Shown: in pieces, positions 24,027-31,658 of the stretch | Position numbering within the stretch: the first letter of the stretch is position 1 | Layout of the letters: each line of letters opens with the position of its first letter | NCBI GenBank assembly: GCA_937870825.1 | Contig: CALMZO010000262.1 | Coordinates: 1-53,735, forward strand | Length of the DNA: 53,735 nt | Direction of reading: 5' to 3' | Origin: an uncultured Chloroflexota bacterium | GTDB taxonomy: Bacteria; Chloroflexota; Anaerolineae; UBA4142; SHND01 | The notes under the pieces: generated by a model | Database searches by the model: none | The model's input: only the letters and a program-made list of their open reading frames with translations | Told to the model about the DNA's origin: nothing | Position numbers and translations under genes: made by a program

Positions 24027-26161
24027 TCCTCCAAAAGGTACGGCACCAACACCACGGCAACATTCGGATGCGTTTCGAATACGGCGCGCAGCCGCTGCGC
24101 GGTGCGCCCGTGCAGCACTCGCTCCCACCAACGCGCGGGAATAAACTCGGGCAGAATGATAGTGACAAATGCTTCGGGGTTTTGCGTGTGCAGCGCCTCG
24201 ACGTATGCACTCATCGGACGCACGAATTGACGATACGGTGAATCCAGCATCACAAGGTCAATATCCGGCGCATATTTTTCCATCTTTTCCTTTGTACGCT
24301 GCGCGCGTTCGCTATCCGTGTTGATATGCAGAGCAATGATTTGGGAAGACATCGAACGCGCGAACGCCAGCGCGCGTAACGAGGCATAATTCACCGTATC
24401 AATCGGCACCAGCACAAATTGTTTAATCGTCGGTTCCGGCAATTGGTCCGGCAGAATCCGAAGTTGGTCGGCGACACGTGTATAGTGACGATGAATCACC
24501 GAAAACATTCCCACCAGCACCGGAATCAAAATCAGCACCACCCAAGCGCCGTGCGTGAATTTTGTGACCGCCGCAATTGTCAAGATAACGGCGGTTGCAA
24601 TTGCGCCAATGCCATTGATGATACCGTTGCGTTTCCATCCTGCCGTTTTGAGTTTGCGCCAATGCAATACCATGCCGGTCTGGGAAAGCGTAAATGCCAA
24701 AAAAACACCAACCGCGTACAATGGAATCAACGCATGTGTATCACCGCGAAAAGCAAAAATCAATAACGCGGCAATTCCGCCCAAGGCGGTGATGCCAACA
24801 CTGAACGCGAGGCGGTCCCCGCGAAATGAAAAGTGATGCGGCAGGAAATTGTCGCGTGCGAGAATAGATGCCAAGCGCGGGAAATCGGCGAAGGCAGTAT
24901 TTGCGGCAATGACCAAGATGCCCATCGTCGCAAACTGAAAAATATAGTACAAGATATTTTCGCCGTACACCGCGCGTCCCAATTGCGAAATCACCGTTTC
25001 TTCCAACGTTGGGTTCGCGCGAAACATTACGGCGAGAATCGAAATGCAGACAAAGAACGTGCCGAGAATCGCCGCCATCACCGTCAGCGTCGTCGCCGCA
25101 TTTTTACTTTCGGGTGGCTTGAACGCGGGAACGCCATTCGAGATTGCCTCGACGCCGCTCATTGCCACTGCTCCCGCCGAGAACGCCGTGAGAATCAGCC
25201 ATGCATCGAGGGGTTGACGCGCGGGAATCTCGACCACTTGGGTAGGAATTCCGATACCGAATGCCACGCGCGCAAAACCAATCACAATCGCTCCGCCCAA
25301 CATGACAATAAACAAATAGGTCGGCAGTGCAAAAATTGAACCGGATTCGCGGATGCCGCGCAGGTTCAAGAGCGTCATCACCGCGACAAAGCCAACTGCA
25401 ATTTCTACAGAATAATCGAGGAGGAACGGGAATGCGGAAGTGATAGCGTCCGTGCCTGCGGAAATGGATACCGCAACGGTCAAGATATAATCAATCAACA
25501 ATGCCGCACCTGCAACCAAGCCCGGAAAGGTGCCGACATTTTCGCGACTCACGATATACGAGCCGCCGCCATTCGGATATGCGAGTACGGTTTGCCGGTA
25601 CGAAAACGCGACAATCGAAAGCAGGACGGCGATAGCAAACGAAATCTCAATGGAGAGATTGAGTGCTTGACTCCCCGCCAATGCGAGGACGAGCAAAATT
25701 TCCCCTGTTGCATAAGCAACCGAAGAAATCGCGTCGGACGAAAATACCGCGAGTGCCTTGACTTTGGTCAAGCGTTCATGAATTTCGTGCGCGCTCTCGA
25801 TAGGACGCCCGATGAGGATGCCTTTGAGTTTTCGATAGAGGCGCTGGAACGCCGAAGGCGATTGGGATGCCTCCTCCGTCGCGACGAAATGTCCCGGACC
25901 CACGCGCTTGAAAAGGCGGCGGTGTGATTCACGTCGTCGCACAAATACATCGCCGGGGCGCGTGCCCTTGACAAAATCCGTCGTCGTCAATTGCGGATTG
26001 ATTTTTACTTTGCCCGAATCTTTGCGCGGCGCGCGCGCAACCGCATCGCTAATTGGCGGTTCTGCCAACTCCGATGCGTCACCATTTGCTGAAACCGGCG
26101 AAATGCCTGCTTCGCCTTCGGCGGCACTGTCTTGCTTGCGCGTGGGTCTGAATGTGTTCAT
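24023..26161 (-). CDS. kimA: KimA-type high-affinity K+ importer, paralogue 2
   Basis: 712 residues, closely related to paralogue 1. LTKVKALAVFSSDAISSVAY (131-150), YRQTVLAYPNGGGSYIVSRE and LIDYILTVAVSISAGTDAIT are nearly identical to Bacillus KimA; K+-site aspartates correspond to Asp143 and Asp224. The first 110 residues are an extension, with a charged disordered start and a segment (GDVFVRRRESHRRLFKRV) resembling GDTYVRVVRPHGHLFKKV in paralogue 1. The C-terminal cytosolic domain (about 570-712) is conserved in both. ATG 26161 is chosen; GTG 26176 lies in the terminator tail. Confidence 0.9.
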   Translation of the reverse strand: MNTFRPTRKQDSAAEGEAGISPVSANGDASELAEPPISDAVARAPRKDSGKVKINPQLTTTDFVKGTRPGDVFVRRRESHRRLFKRVGPGHFVATEEASQSPSAFQRLYRKLKGILIGRPIESAHEIHERLTKVKALAVFSSDAISSVAYATGEILLVLALAGSQALNLSIEISFAIAVLLSIVAFSYRQTVLAYPNGGGSYIVSRENVGTFPGLVAGAALLIDYILTVAVSISAGTDAITSAFPFLLDYSVEIAVGFVAVMTLLNLRGIRESGSIFALPTYLFIVMLGGAIVIGFARVAFGIGIPTQVVEIPARQPLDAWLILTAFSAGAVAMSGVEAISNGVPAFKPPESKNAATTLTVMAAILGTFFVCISILAVMFRANPTLEETVISQLGRAVYGENILYYIFQFATMGILVIAANTAFADFPRLASILARDNFLPHHFSFRGDRLAFSVGITALGGIAALLIFAFRGDTHALIPLYAVGVFLAFTLSQTGMVLHWRKLKTAGWKRNGIINGIGAIATAVILTIAAVTKFTHGAWVVLILIPVLVGMFSVIHRHYTRVADQLRILPDQLPEPTIKQFVLVPIDTVNYASLRALAFARSMSSQIIALHINTDSERAQRTKEKMEKYAPDIDLVMLDSPYRQFVRPMSAYVEALHTQNPEAFVTIILPEFIPARWWERVLHGRTAQRLRAVFETHPNVAVVLVPYLLED

Positions 26162-26176
26162 ACAAAACTGTCTCAC

Positions 26177-26211
26177 AAAAAAAGCCCGCAGCGAGCCAAT
26201 CTCACCGGGGC
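26177..26211 (-). terminator. Terminator-like hairpin in the kimA paralogue 2 leader
   Basis: On the minus strand CCCG-GTGAG (26209-26201) pairs with CTCGC and CGGG (26195-26185) around an ATTGG loop with a 2-base bulge, followed by seven T (plus A26177-A26183). It lies 16 bases before the start codon and about 40 nt into the transcript: an attenuator layout. Confidence 0.75.
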
Positions 26212-26253
26212 ACTGTGCGCCTTTCCTGCCTTGTCATCCTTGACTGGGCAAAA

Positions 26254-26282
26254 ATTCTACGTCCGATGGATTGCTTTGTCAA
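26254..26282 (-). promoter_or_regulatory. Promoter of kimA paralogue 2
   Basis: TTGACA (26282-26277), 17-bp spacer, TAGAAT (26259-26254) on the minus strand; predicted transcript start near 26247. It gives a leader of about 85 nt that contains the attenuator-like hairpin. Confidence 0.85.
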
Positions 26283-26386
26283 TAAATATTTACGTCCGAT
26301 TTTCTTGCATCCTTTTTCGGATTGCCACGTCTCTATCTCTTGGTACCAGCTCTATACTATGGAACGATTGAATCGTTGGAAACAGG

Positions 26387-26953
26387 ATGATGTCTTCTCT
26401 TGACACAGAATCGCTCTGGCGCGAATTTCACGCCCAAATTTTCAAGTTCATTCGGCGGCGCGTGCGTGAGGATGCGCTCGCGGAAGACCTGACGCAACAA
26501 GTCTTTTTACGAATCCACACGCGCATCGAAACCCTCCGCGACGAAACAAAAATCGCTGCGTGGATTTTTCAAATTGCGCGCAACGTCATTGCCGACCACT
26601 ATCGCGCGCAATCCGAGTCCGCGCCCCTGCACGACGAAATTCCCGAACCGGAAACCGACACGGATGATTTGGCGGAACAGCTCGCACCAAGCATCCGCAG
26701 TTTCGTGAACGCCCTCCCGCCCAATTATCGTGACGCCTTTCTCTTGACAGAGGTGCAGGGCATCTCCCAAGTCGAACTCGCGCGCCAACTCGACATCTCT
26801 GTCTCTGGCGCAAAATCGCGCGTCCAACGCGCCCGCGCGCAGCTGCGTCAAATGCTGCTCGATTGCTGTCACTTTGAATTTGACCGCCTCGGGGGCCTCG
26901 TGGACTATTCCCCGCGCGCCAGTTCCTGCAAATGCAGTGATTGCAAACACTAA
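26387..26953 (+). CDS. ECF-type sigma factor, SigZ-like
   Basis: 188 residues. Sigma region 2 (about 10-75: LWREFHAQIFKFIRRRV, EDLTQQVFLRIH, AWIFQIARNVIADHYR) and region 4 (about 105-160: LPPNYRDAFLLTEVQGISQVELA, SGAKSRVQRARAQLR). The Cys/His tail (DCCHFEFDRLGGLVDY, CKCSDCKH) is the hallmark of SigZ-type proteins and may bind metal or arsenic; that is inference. It is followed by arsM, an arrangement I associate with SigZ in other bacteria. GGAA upstream of the ATG is a modest ribosome-binding site. Confidence 0.88.
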   Translation: MMSSLDTESLWREFHAQIFKFIRRRVREDALAEDLTQQVFLRIHTRIETLRDETKIAAWIFQIARNVIADHYRAQSESAPLHDEIPEPETDTDDLAEQLAPSIRSFVNALPPNYRDAFLLTEVQGISQVELARQLDISVSGAKSRVQRARAQLRQMLLDCCHFEFDRLGGLVDYSPRASSCKCSDCKH

Positions 26954-27022
26954 CTTGCGTCCTTTTCAATCTTTTTCCGTCTCTATCTGCGAAACCAAAT
27001 TTCCGGCGAGGAGAAAAAAATT

Positions 27023-27787
27023 ATGCCACTCATAGATGTTGCAGAAATTCCCATTCGCGACCAAGTGCGCGAACATTACGCCGAACACGCGCGCAGCTTA
27101 TCAAAAGGCAACGCGGCGAGCTGCTGCGGCAGCAATTCCAGCTGTTGCACTACAGAGCAAACCATCCCCACTCACGCTCTCACAACACTGCGCGACAACA
27201 AAGCGATTCCAAACGAAATCGTACAAATGTCGCTCGGCTGCGGCACGCCGCTCGAACTTGCGGAATTGCAAGCGGGCGAGACCGTTTTGGATTTGGGCAG
27301 CGGCGGCGGACTCGATTGTTTTTTTGCCGCGCGTCTCGTCGGCGAAACGGGACACGTCATCGGCGTTGACATGACGCCCGACATGCTCAAACTCGCGAAT
27401 GAAAACAAAGTCAAAGTTGGATTGCAAAATGTGGAATTCCGTCACGGCTATCTCGAAGCATTGCCCGTTGACGATGCCAGTGTGGACGTCATCATCTCCA
27501 ACTGCGTCATCAATCTCTCGGCGGACAAAGATGCCGTGTTCCGCGAAGCATATCGCGTCTTGAAACCAACTGGACGCGTGGCATTCAGCGATATTGTCGC
27601 GCGGCAAGCACTACCGCAAGGATTACAGCAAGATATGGAAGCGTGGAGCGCATGCGTCTCGGGCGCCATCCCGCGCGATGACTATTCGGCAAAGATGGAA
27701 CGCGCCGGTTTCAAAAACATCGCCGTCGTTGGCGAACCTCAACCTGATGACTTGATCTACAGCGCAAAATTTCAGGCAACCAAATAG
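27023..27787 (+). CDS. arsM: Arsenite S-adenosylmethionine methyltransferase
   Basis: Methylates As(III) using SAM, giving methylated and volatile arsenicals. 254 residues. The SAM motif [10 protein letters not shown] lies at 89-98. Conserved cysteines are visible: an N-terminal cluster CCGSNSSCC (34-42), Cys73 (LGCG), Cys161 (SNCVINL) and Cys211 (ACVSGA), the last three corresponding to the As-binding set of ArsM. A strong GGAGAAAAAAATT-spaced ribosome-binding site precedes the ATG. It lies 69 bp after the sigma-factor gene, which probably controls it. Confidence 0.95.
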   Translation: MPLIDVAEIPIRDQVREHYAEHARSLSKGNAASCCGSNSSCCTTEQTIPTHALTTLRDNKAIPNEIVQMSLGCGTPLELAELQAGETVLDLGSGGGLDCFFAARLVGETGHVIGVDMTPDMLKLANENKVKVGLQNVEFRHGYLEALPVDDASVDVIISNCVINLSADKDAVFREAYRVLKPTGRVAFSDIVARQALPQGLQQDMEAWSACVSGAIPRDDYSAKMERAGFKNIAVVGEPQPDDLIYSAKFQATK

Positions 27788-27857
27788 AAATTCGAGAGTA
27801 GAGATTCAAAACGCCAAAAATGACCTACGCATCTCTCATCTCCAATCCCTGATTCCC

Positions 27858-28496
27858 ATGTCCAGTCTCGCCTATTTCAACCAAGTCGCCACCCAGTGGG
27901 ACGAATTACGCACGCAATTTTTTTCAGATAACGTGCGCGAAAAAGCGATGGACGCCGCGCGCGTCGAATCGGGCAACCTCGCCGCAGACATTGGTGCGGG
28001 CAGCGGGTTCATCACCGAAGGACTGCTCGCGCGCGGCGTGCGCGTCATTGCGATTGACCAGTCGCAAGACATGCTCGATGTCATGTCCTCCAAATTTGCG
28101 GTTACAAAATTTGCAGGTGCAGCAAACGTCGAATATCGCGTTGGCGATGCGGACGCGCTTCCGCTTGGTGACGAAACATGCGATTATGTTTTCGCCAACA
28201 TGTACTTGCATCACACCGAAATCCCGGCCCACGCGATTTCGGAAATGGCGCGCATCCTCAAACGCGGCGGCGTCCTCGTCATCACCGACGCGGACGAACA
28301 CAACTTTGAATTTTTACGCGTCGAGCATCATGACCGTTGGCTCGGCTTTCAACGCGCAGAGATTCAAAAATGGTTTGCGGACGCGGGCTTGCGCGAAATC
28401 GAGGTGCGCGACGCGGAAGAAAAATGCAGCTCGACAGCGGTGAATGGGAATGACCGGGCGAATGTCAATATCTTTTTGGCGCGTGGAGTGAAATAA
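27858..28496 (+). CDS. Class I SAM-dependent methyltransferase, ArsM-associated
   Basis: 212 residues: SAM motif AADIGAGSGFITEGLL (43-58), acidic AIDQSQDML, GDADALPL and ILKRGGVLVITDAD. The N-terminal SLAYFNQVATQWDELR resembles ubiquinone/menaquinone-type or arsenic-associated methyltransferases. Substrate unknown; the gene follows arsM in an apparent operon, so a role with arsenicals or another metalloid is plausible. The 70-bp gap is filler rich in GAGATT/AATC words. No clear Shine-Dalgarno. Confidence 0.85.
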   Translation: MSSLAYFNQVATQWDELRTQFFSDNVREKAMDAARVESGNLAADIGAGSGFITEGLLARGVRVIAIDQSQDMLDVMSSKFAVTKFAGAANVEYRVGDADALPLGDETCDYVFANMYLHHTEIPAHAISEMARILKRGGVLVITDADEHNFEFLRVEHHDRWLGFQRAEIQKWFADAGLREIEVRDAEEKCSSTAVNGNDRANVNIFLARGVK

Positions 28497-28499
28497 CAA

Positions 28500-28534
28500 A
28501 ACCTCGCAGGTCTTAAAGACCTGCGAGGTTTCTT
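28500..28534. terminator. Bidirectional terminator after the arsenic genes
   Basis: AACCTCGCAGGTCTT (28500-28514) pairs with AAGACCTGCGAGGTT (28516-28530), followed by TCTTTT. The next gene converges from the right, with its stop at 28536. Confidence 0.92.
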
Positions 28535-28535
28535 T

Positions 28536-29171
28536 TCACATCCGCGCGAGCAATTCCGCTTTTTTCTTTTGAAACTCCTCTTCGGTAATCAACCCCTCTT
28601 TACGCATCGCGGAGAGTGACGCAATCAGCGCGGGAATCTCGGCGGGCTGTGGCGCGGGCAGCGTCGAGTTTGCGGGAATTTCGTTGAACCCCAATTTTTC
28701 CTTTTCGTTCAACATCGCCGTCTTGAACCGAATCGGGTCGCTGATACGCTGAAAGAGATTGGAACCCAACTCGCTCGCGGTGAGAATTTCGACATCTCCA
28801 TAATTGAGCAAACGCCCCACCACCGATTGCGTCAAGCGCACATCGTTCACTTTTTCGAGCGACGAGTCAATTACATTTTTGTTGATGGTACCTTCCACTT
28901 GAATCACACGCCGGTTCGTGACGATGTATTCGCGGTTCGACCAATCAATGAACCGGATGACGAATCGTCCAAGCGGAATGAGAAACAGGAGTGCGGCGAG
29001 CCAGCCAAAGGGCGCCAGTGCGGGAATTCCCCACATGACGAGAATGATTCCAATCACCACAAGCGCCATCACGGAATCGAGCAGCGCCTCGCGCAGCAGC
29101 ACCACCCAACTCTGGCGCGCAATCAAAACAATCTCTTCATTTTGTCCGAGCAGTTGTTCGACGTAATTCAT
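28536..29171 (-). CDS. bPH2-domain membrane protein with C-terminal SHOCT domain
   Basis: 211 residues. Two transmembrane helices (about 30-75) are followed by a bacterial PH-like (YdbS/YdbT, DUF304) domain: NREYIVTNRRVIQVEGTINK, then SSLEKVNDVRLTQSVVGRLL. The last 30 residues form a SHOCT helix pair (LRKEG-type: SAMRKEGLITEEEFQKKKAEL). The start is ATG 29171 with GGAGAG upstream; it overlaps the stop of the recombinase gene by ATGA coupling. Function unknown, probably membrane-associated. Confidence 0.88.
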   Translation of the reverse strand: MNYVEQLLGQNEEIVLIARQSWVVLLREALLDSVMALVVIGIILVMWGIPALAPFGWLAALLFLIPLGRFVIRFIDWSNREYIVTNRRVIQVEGTINKNVIDSSLEKVNDVRLTQSVVGRLLNYGDVEILTASELGSNLFQRISDPIRFKTAMLNEKEKLGFNEIPANSTLPAPQPAEIPALIASLSAMRKEGLITEEEFQKKKAELLARM

Positions 29172-30061
29172 GATTCTTTTCTCTCCGGTAGAGTGTGGGA
29201 TAGACCATCGGTCAGCGCGGGACGCGGGCGATACACTTGCGTCGTCGTCAAGTGCGCGTGTCCCAACATGCGCTGAACTTCTTGGAGCGTTGAACCGTCC
29301 GCCAAACGATGCGCGGCAAACGAATGCCGCAGCGAATGCGGCGTGACCGCCGTGGTGATGCCCGCCTGTTTCACATACTGCTTGAGAATAAGCCACACCC
29401 CCTGCCGCGTCAGTTGTTCCCCGCGCGGATTCACATACAAAGGTCCTTGTTCCGCGTTCGCGCCATAACTAGGGCGCCCGCGCACAACATAGTCGCGCAA
29501 GGCAAGCAGCGCGCTCGGCGTCAACGGCACCACGCGTTCGCGCGCGCCATTTCCGATTTTCAACCGCGCGTTCTCAAAATCCACATCGCGCACATCAAGC
29601 GTCACCAATTCCGTCACACGAATGCCCGTCGCGTACATCACTTCCAACATCGCCCGGTCGCGTAGTCCTTTCGCGTTCGGTTCGGTGGGCGCATGCAAGA
29701 GCGCGGTCACTTGCTCTTGACTCAACGCGCGCGGCGGTTGTTTGTTGACGCGCGGCGCATCCAAATCGAGCGTCGGATTCGACGCCATCACGCGCATTTC
29801 GGTCAAGTAAAAATAAAACGATTTCAGAGCGGCGATTTTGCGCGCAACGCTCGCCGCCGAATACCCGCGCGCTTTCAAATCGAGCAAGTACGCTTGAAGC
29901 AGCAGCGAGTCGACGCGCGCCCACGAACTCGTGTACGGGCGCGTCGTCATTACGAACTGATGGAATTGCAACAAATCATTGCGATATGCCATCAGCGTAT
30001 TGCCCGCATAATGTTTCTGCGTGGCAAGATACTCGATGAACTGCTCGATGAACTGTTCCAC
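29168..30061 (-). CDS. xerD: Tyrosine recombinase, XerC/XerD-like
   Basis: 297 residues. A SAM-like N-terminal DNA-binding domain (1-90) precedes the catalytic domain with Arg148 (TGIRVTEL), Lys168, His242-Arg245 (HSLRH), His268 (LGHA) and Tyr277 (QVYRPR). Size and motifs fit chromosome-dimer-resolving Xer proteins, not a phage integrase. No ATG fits: GTG 30061 is chosen because the frame upstream runs into an AT-rich repeat. Codons 2-9 contain a short direct repeat (EQFIEQFIE). XerC and XerD cannot be told apart here. Confidence 0.88.
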   Translation of the reverse strand: MEQFIEQFIEYLATQKHYAGNTLMAYRNDLLQFHQFVMTTRPYTSSWARVDSLLLQAYLLDLKARGYSAASVARKIAALKSFYFYLTEMRVMASNPTLDLDAPRVNKQPPRALSQEQVTALLHAPTEPNAKGLRDRAMLEVMYATGIRVTELVTLDVRDVDFENARLKIGNGARERVVPLTPSALLALRDYVVRGRPSYGANAEQGPLYVNPRGEQLTRQGVWLILKQYVKQAGITTAVTPHSLRHSFAAHRLADGSTLQEVQRMLGHAHLTTTQVYRPRPALTDGLSHTLPERKES

Positions 30062-30063
30062 AA

Positions 30064-30137
30064 AAGAATTTCGGAATGGAAATCGCGAATTGCGAAATGA
30101 AGAACAACAAATTCGCAATCCGCAATTCCAAATCACA
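30064..30137. repeat. AT-rich palindromic filler, copy C
   Basis: Between the recombinase and the trans-sulfuration gene. ATTTCGGAATGGAAATCGCG, GAATTGCGAAATG, then ATTCGCAATCCGCAATTCC. The last part matches copies near 20440-20516 and 33664-33730. Confidence 0.55.
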
Positions 30138-30140
30138 AAT

Positions 30141-31319
30141 TCACACGCTCTCCAACGCCTGGTCTAAATCCGCCATCAAATCGTACACATGCTCGACGCC
30201 TGCGGACAGCCGCACAAGTCCCGCGTCCACTGCGAGTGGCGAATTGGCGACGGACATGTGTGTCATCGCGGCAGGAACTTCAATCAACGATTCAACACCG
30301 CCCAACGATTCCGCGAGAATGAATAATTTCGTCGCGCACGCGATTTTCTCTGCCGCGCTTTTTCCGCCTTGCGCAATAAACGAAATCATTCCGCCGTACA
30401 GAGGCGCGCCGCGCGGCGAAACCATTTGCAGACGCGCCAACGCGTGCTGCGGGTGCGATACCAGACCCGGATAGATTACGCGTTTCACTTGGGGATGGCG
30501 CTCGAGCCATTGCGCGAGCCGCAGCGCGTTTTCCGAGTGGCGTTCCATCCGCAGTGCGAGCGTTTTTAACCCGCGCAGCACAAGCCAACAGTCAAAGGGA
30601 CTCGGCACCGCGCCCGCCGCGTTTTGTAAAAATTTCAAGCGTTCGTACAACGGCGCGTCACTCGTCACAATCGCGCCGCCCACCACATCGCTGTGGCCGC
30701 CGAGATATTTGGTCGTCGAGTGCATCACCAAATCCGCGCCGAGTTCGAGCGGTCTCTGCAAGTACGGCGTCGCAAAAGTATTGTCCACCCCGACGAGAAT
30801 ATGTTTTTCATGCGCGAGCGCGCTGATTTCGGCAATGTCAATAATTTTCAACAACGGATTCGTCGGCGTTTCGAGCCACAACAAACGCGTGTTCGGACGA
30901 ATCGCCGCGCGCGTTGCGGCTGCATTCGTCATGTCCACGAACGTAAATTCCATGCCGAACTCGGTGAACACGCGTTGAAACAATCTGTACGTGCCGCCGT
31001 ACACATCGTCCGCAACAACAATGTGGTCACCCTTTTTAAAAAAAAGCAGCAGCGTGCTAATCGCTGCCATGCCCGACGCGAACGCGAGTCCAAAGCGTCC
31101 GCTTTCGAGCGACGCGAGACATTCTTGCAATGCCGTGCGCGTCGGATTGTCCGTGCGTGAATAATCGTACCCGCGATGTTCGCCCACCGCACTCTGCGCG
31201 TATGTGGACGTTTGATAAATCGGAGTAATCACCGCGCCCGTTGCAGCATCAGGTTCTTGCCCGACGTGAATGGCGCGGGTTTCAAATTGAATCGAATCGG
31301 AAGGTGAGGAAAGATTCAT
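30141..31319 (-). CDS. PLP-dependent trans-sulfuration enzyme (cystathionine gamma-synthase/lyase type)
   Basis: 392 residues, Cys/Met metabolism PLP family. Cofactor Lys204 lies in MHSTTKYLGGHSD; also visible are YSRTDNPTR (53-61), FASGMAA (80-86), the LETPTNP segment and the DNTFATPYLQ aspartate loop. The enzyme interconverts cysteine and homocysteine precursors through cystathionine; synthase and lyase cannot be separated by eye. It is transcribed from a strong promoter that leaves almost no leader. Confidence 0.93.
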   Translation of the reverse strand: MNLSSPSDSIQFETRAIHVGQEPDAATGAVITPIYQTSTYAQSAVGEHRGYDYSRTDNPTRTALQECLASLESGRFGLAFASGMAAISTLLLFFKKGDHIVVADDVYGGTYRLFQRVFTEFGMEFTFVDMTNAAATRAAIRPNTRLLWLETPTNPLLKIIDIAEISALAHEKHILVGVDNTFATPYLQRPLELGADLVMHSTTKYLGGHSDVVGGAIVTSDAPLYERLKFLQNAAGAVPSPFDCWLVLRGLKTLALRMERHSENALRLAQWLERHPQVKRVIYPGLVSHPQHALARLQMVSPRGAPLYGGMISFIAQGGKSAAEKIACATKLFILAESLGGVESLIEVPAAMTHMSVANSPLAVDAGLVRLSAGVEHVYDLMADLDQALESV

Positions 31320-31329
31320 AGGGCTTGGA

Positions 31330-31359
31330 ATTATAGGCGTGGCACTTGAAATTTGTCAA
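31330..31359 (-). promoter_or_regulatory. Promoter of the trans-sulfuration gene, near-leaderless
   Basis: TTGACA (31359-31354), 18-bp spacer, TATAAT (31335-31330) on the minus strand. The -10 ends only 10 bases before the ATG at 31319, so transcription should start 3-4 bases upstream of the start codon. Confidence 0.85.
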
Positions 31360-31389
31360 AGCCCTTACACGCCCTCAAGAAAAATTTTC

Positions 31390-31418
31390 TTGGTCATTCT
31401 TGGGAATCGTTGTATCAT
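31390..31418 (+). promoter_or_regulatory. Probable promoter of the phosphonate transport genes
   Basis: TTGGTC (31390-31395), 17-bp spacer, TATCAT (31413-31418). It is divergent from the preceding promoter. Confidence 0.55.
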
Positions 31419-31424
31419 TGCTCG

Positions 31425-31658
31425 CAGACGTTGCGCTGAATCTTTTCGACGCAGCGCATCAACCCCATTTGAAATGATGACGCGCAACACTGTGTTCGCC
31501 AACATCATCTGCAATACCCTCGAATCTCTCACGCGCATCGCCGGCGATGCAACCCCCCTGTCGTTTGGATATACCCGTTGCAAGGTTCGCGCGTGGTTGC
31601 CGATGAGCTTGCGAAGGATTGTTGCGACGCATCATGTCAGAGACATCTTGGAGGAGAT
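31425..31658 (+). other. Leader region before phnD
   Basis: About 230 bases without a convincing gene. The ATGTC-AGA-GACAT hairpin lies just upstream of the GGAGGAG ribosome-binding site (31650-31656). An open frame in the phnD register (from 31578) is translated only if starts other than GTG 31659 are used. No known riboswitch recognised. Confidence 0.4.

Noticed and set aside
29168-30061. Tyrosine recombinase as the integrase of a mobile island
   Set aside because: Size and motifs fit housekeeping XerC/D; no attachment repeats, tRNA or phage genes lie beside it, and the hicBA duplication is 19 kb away.
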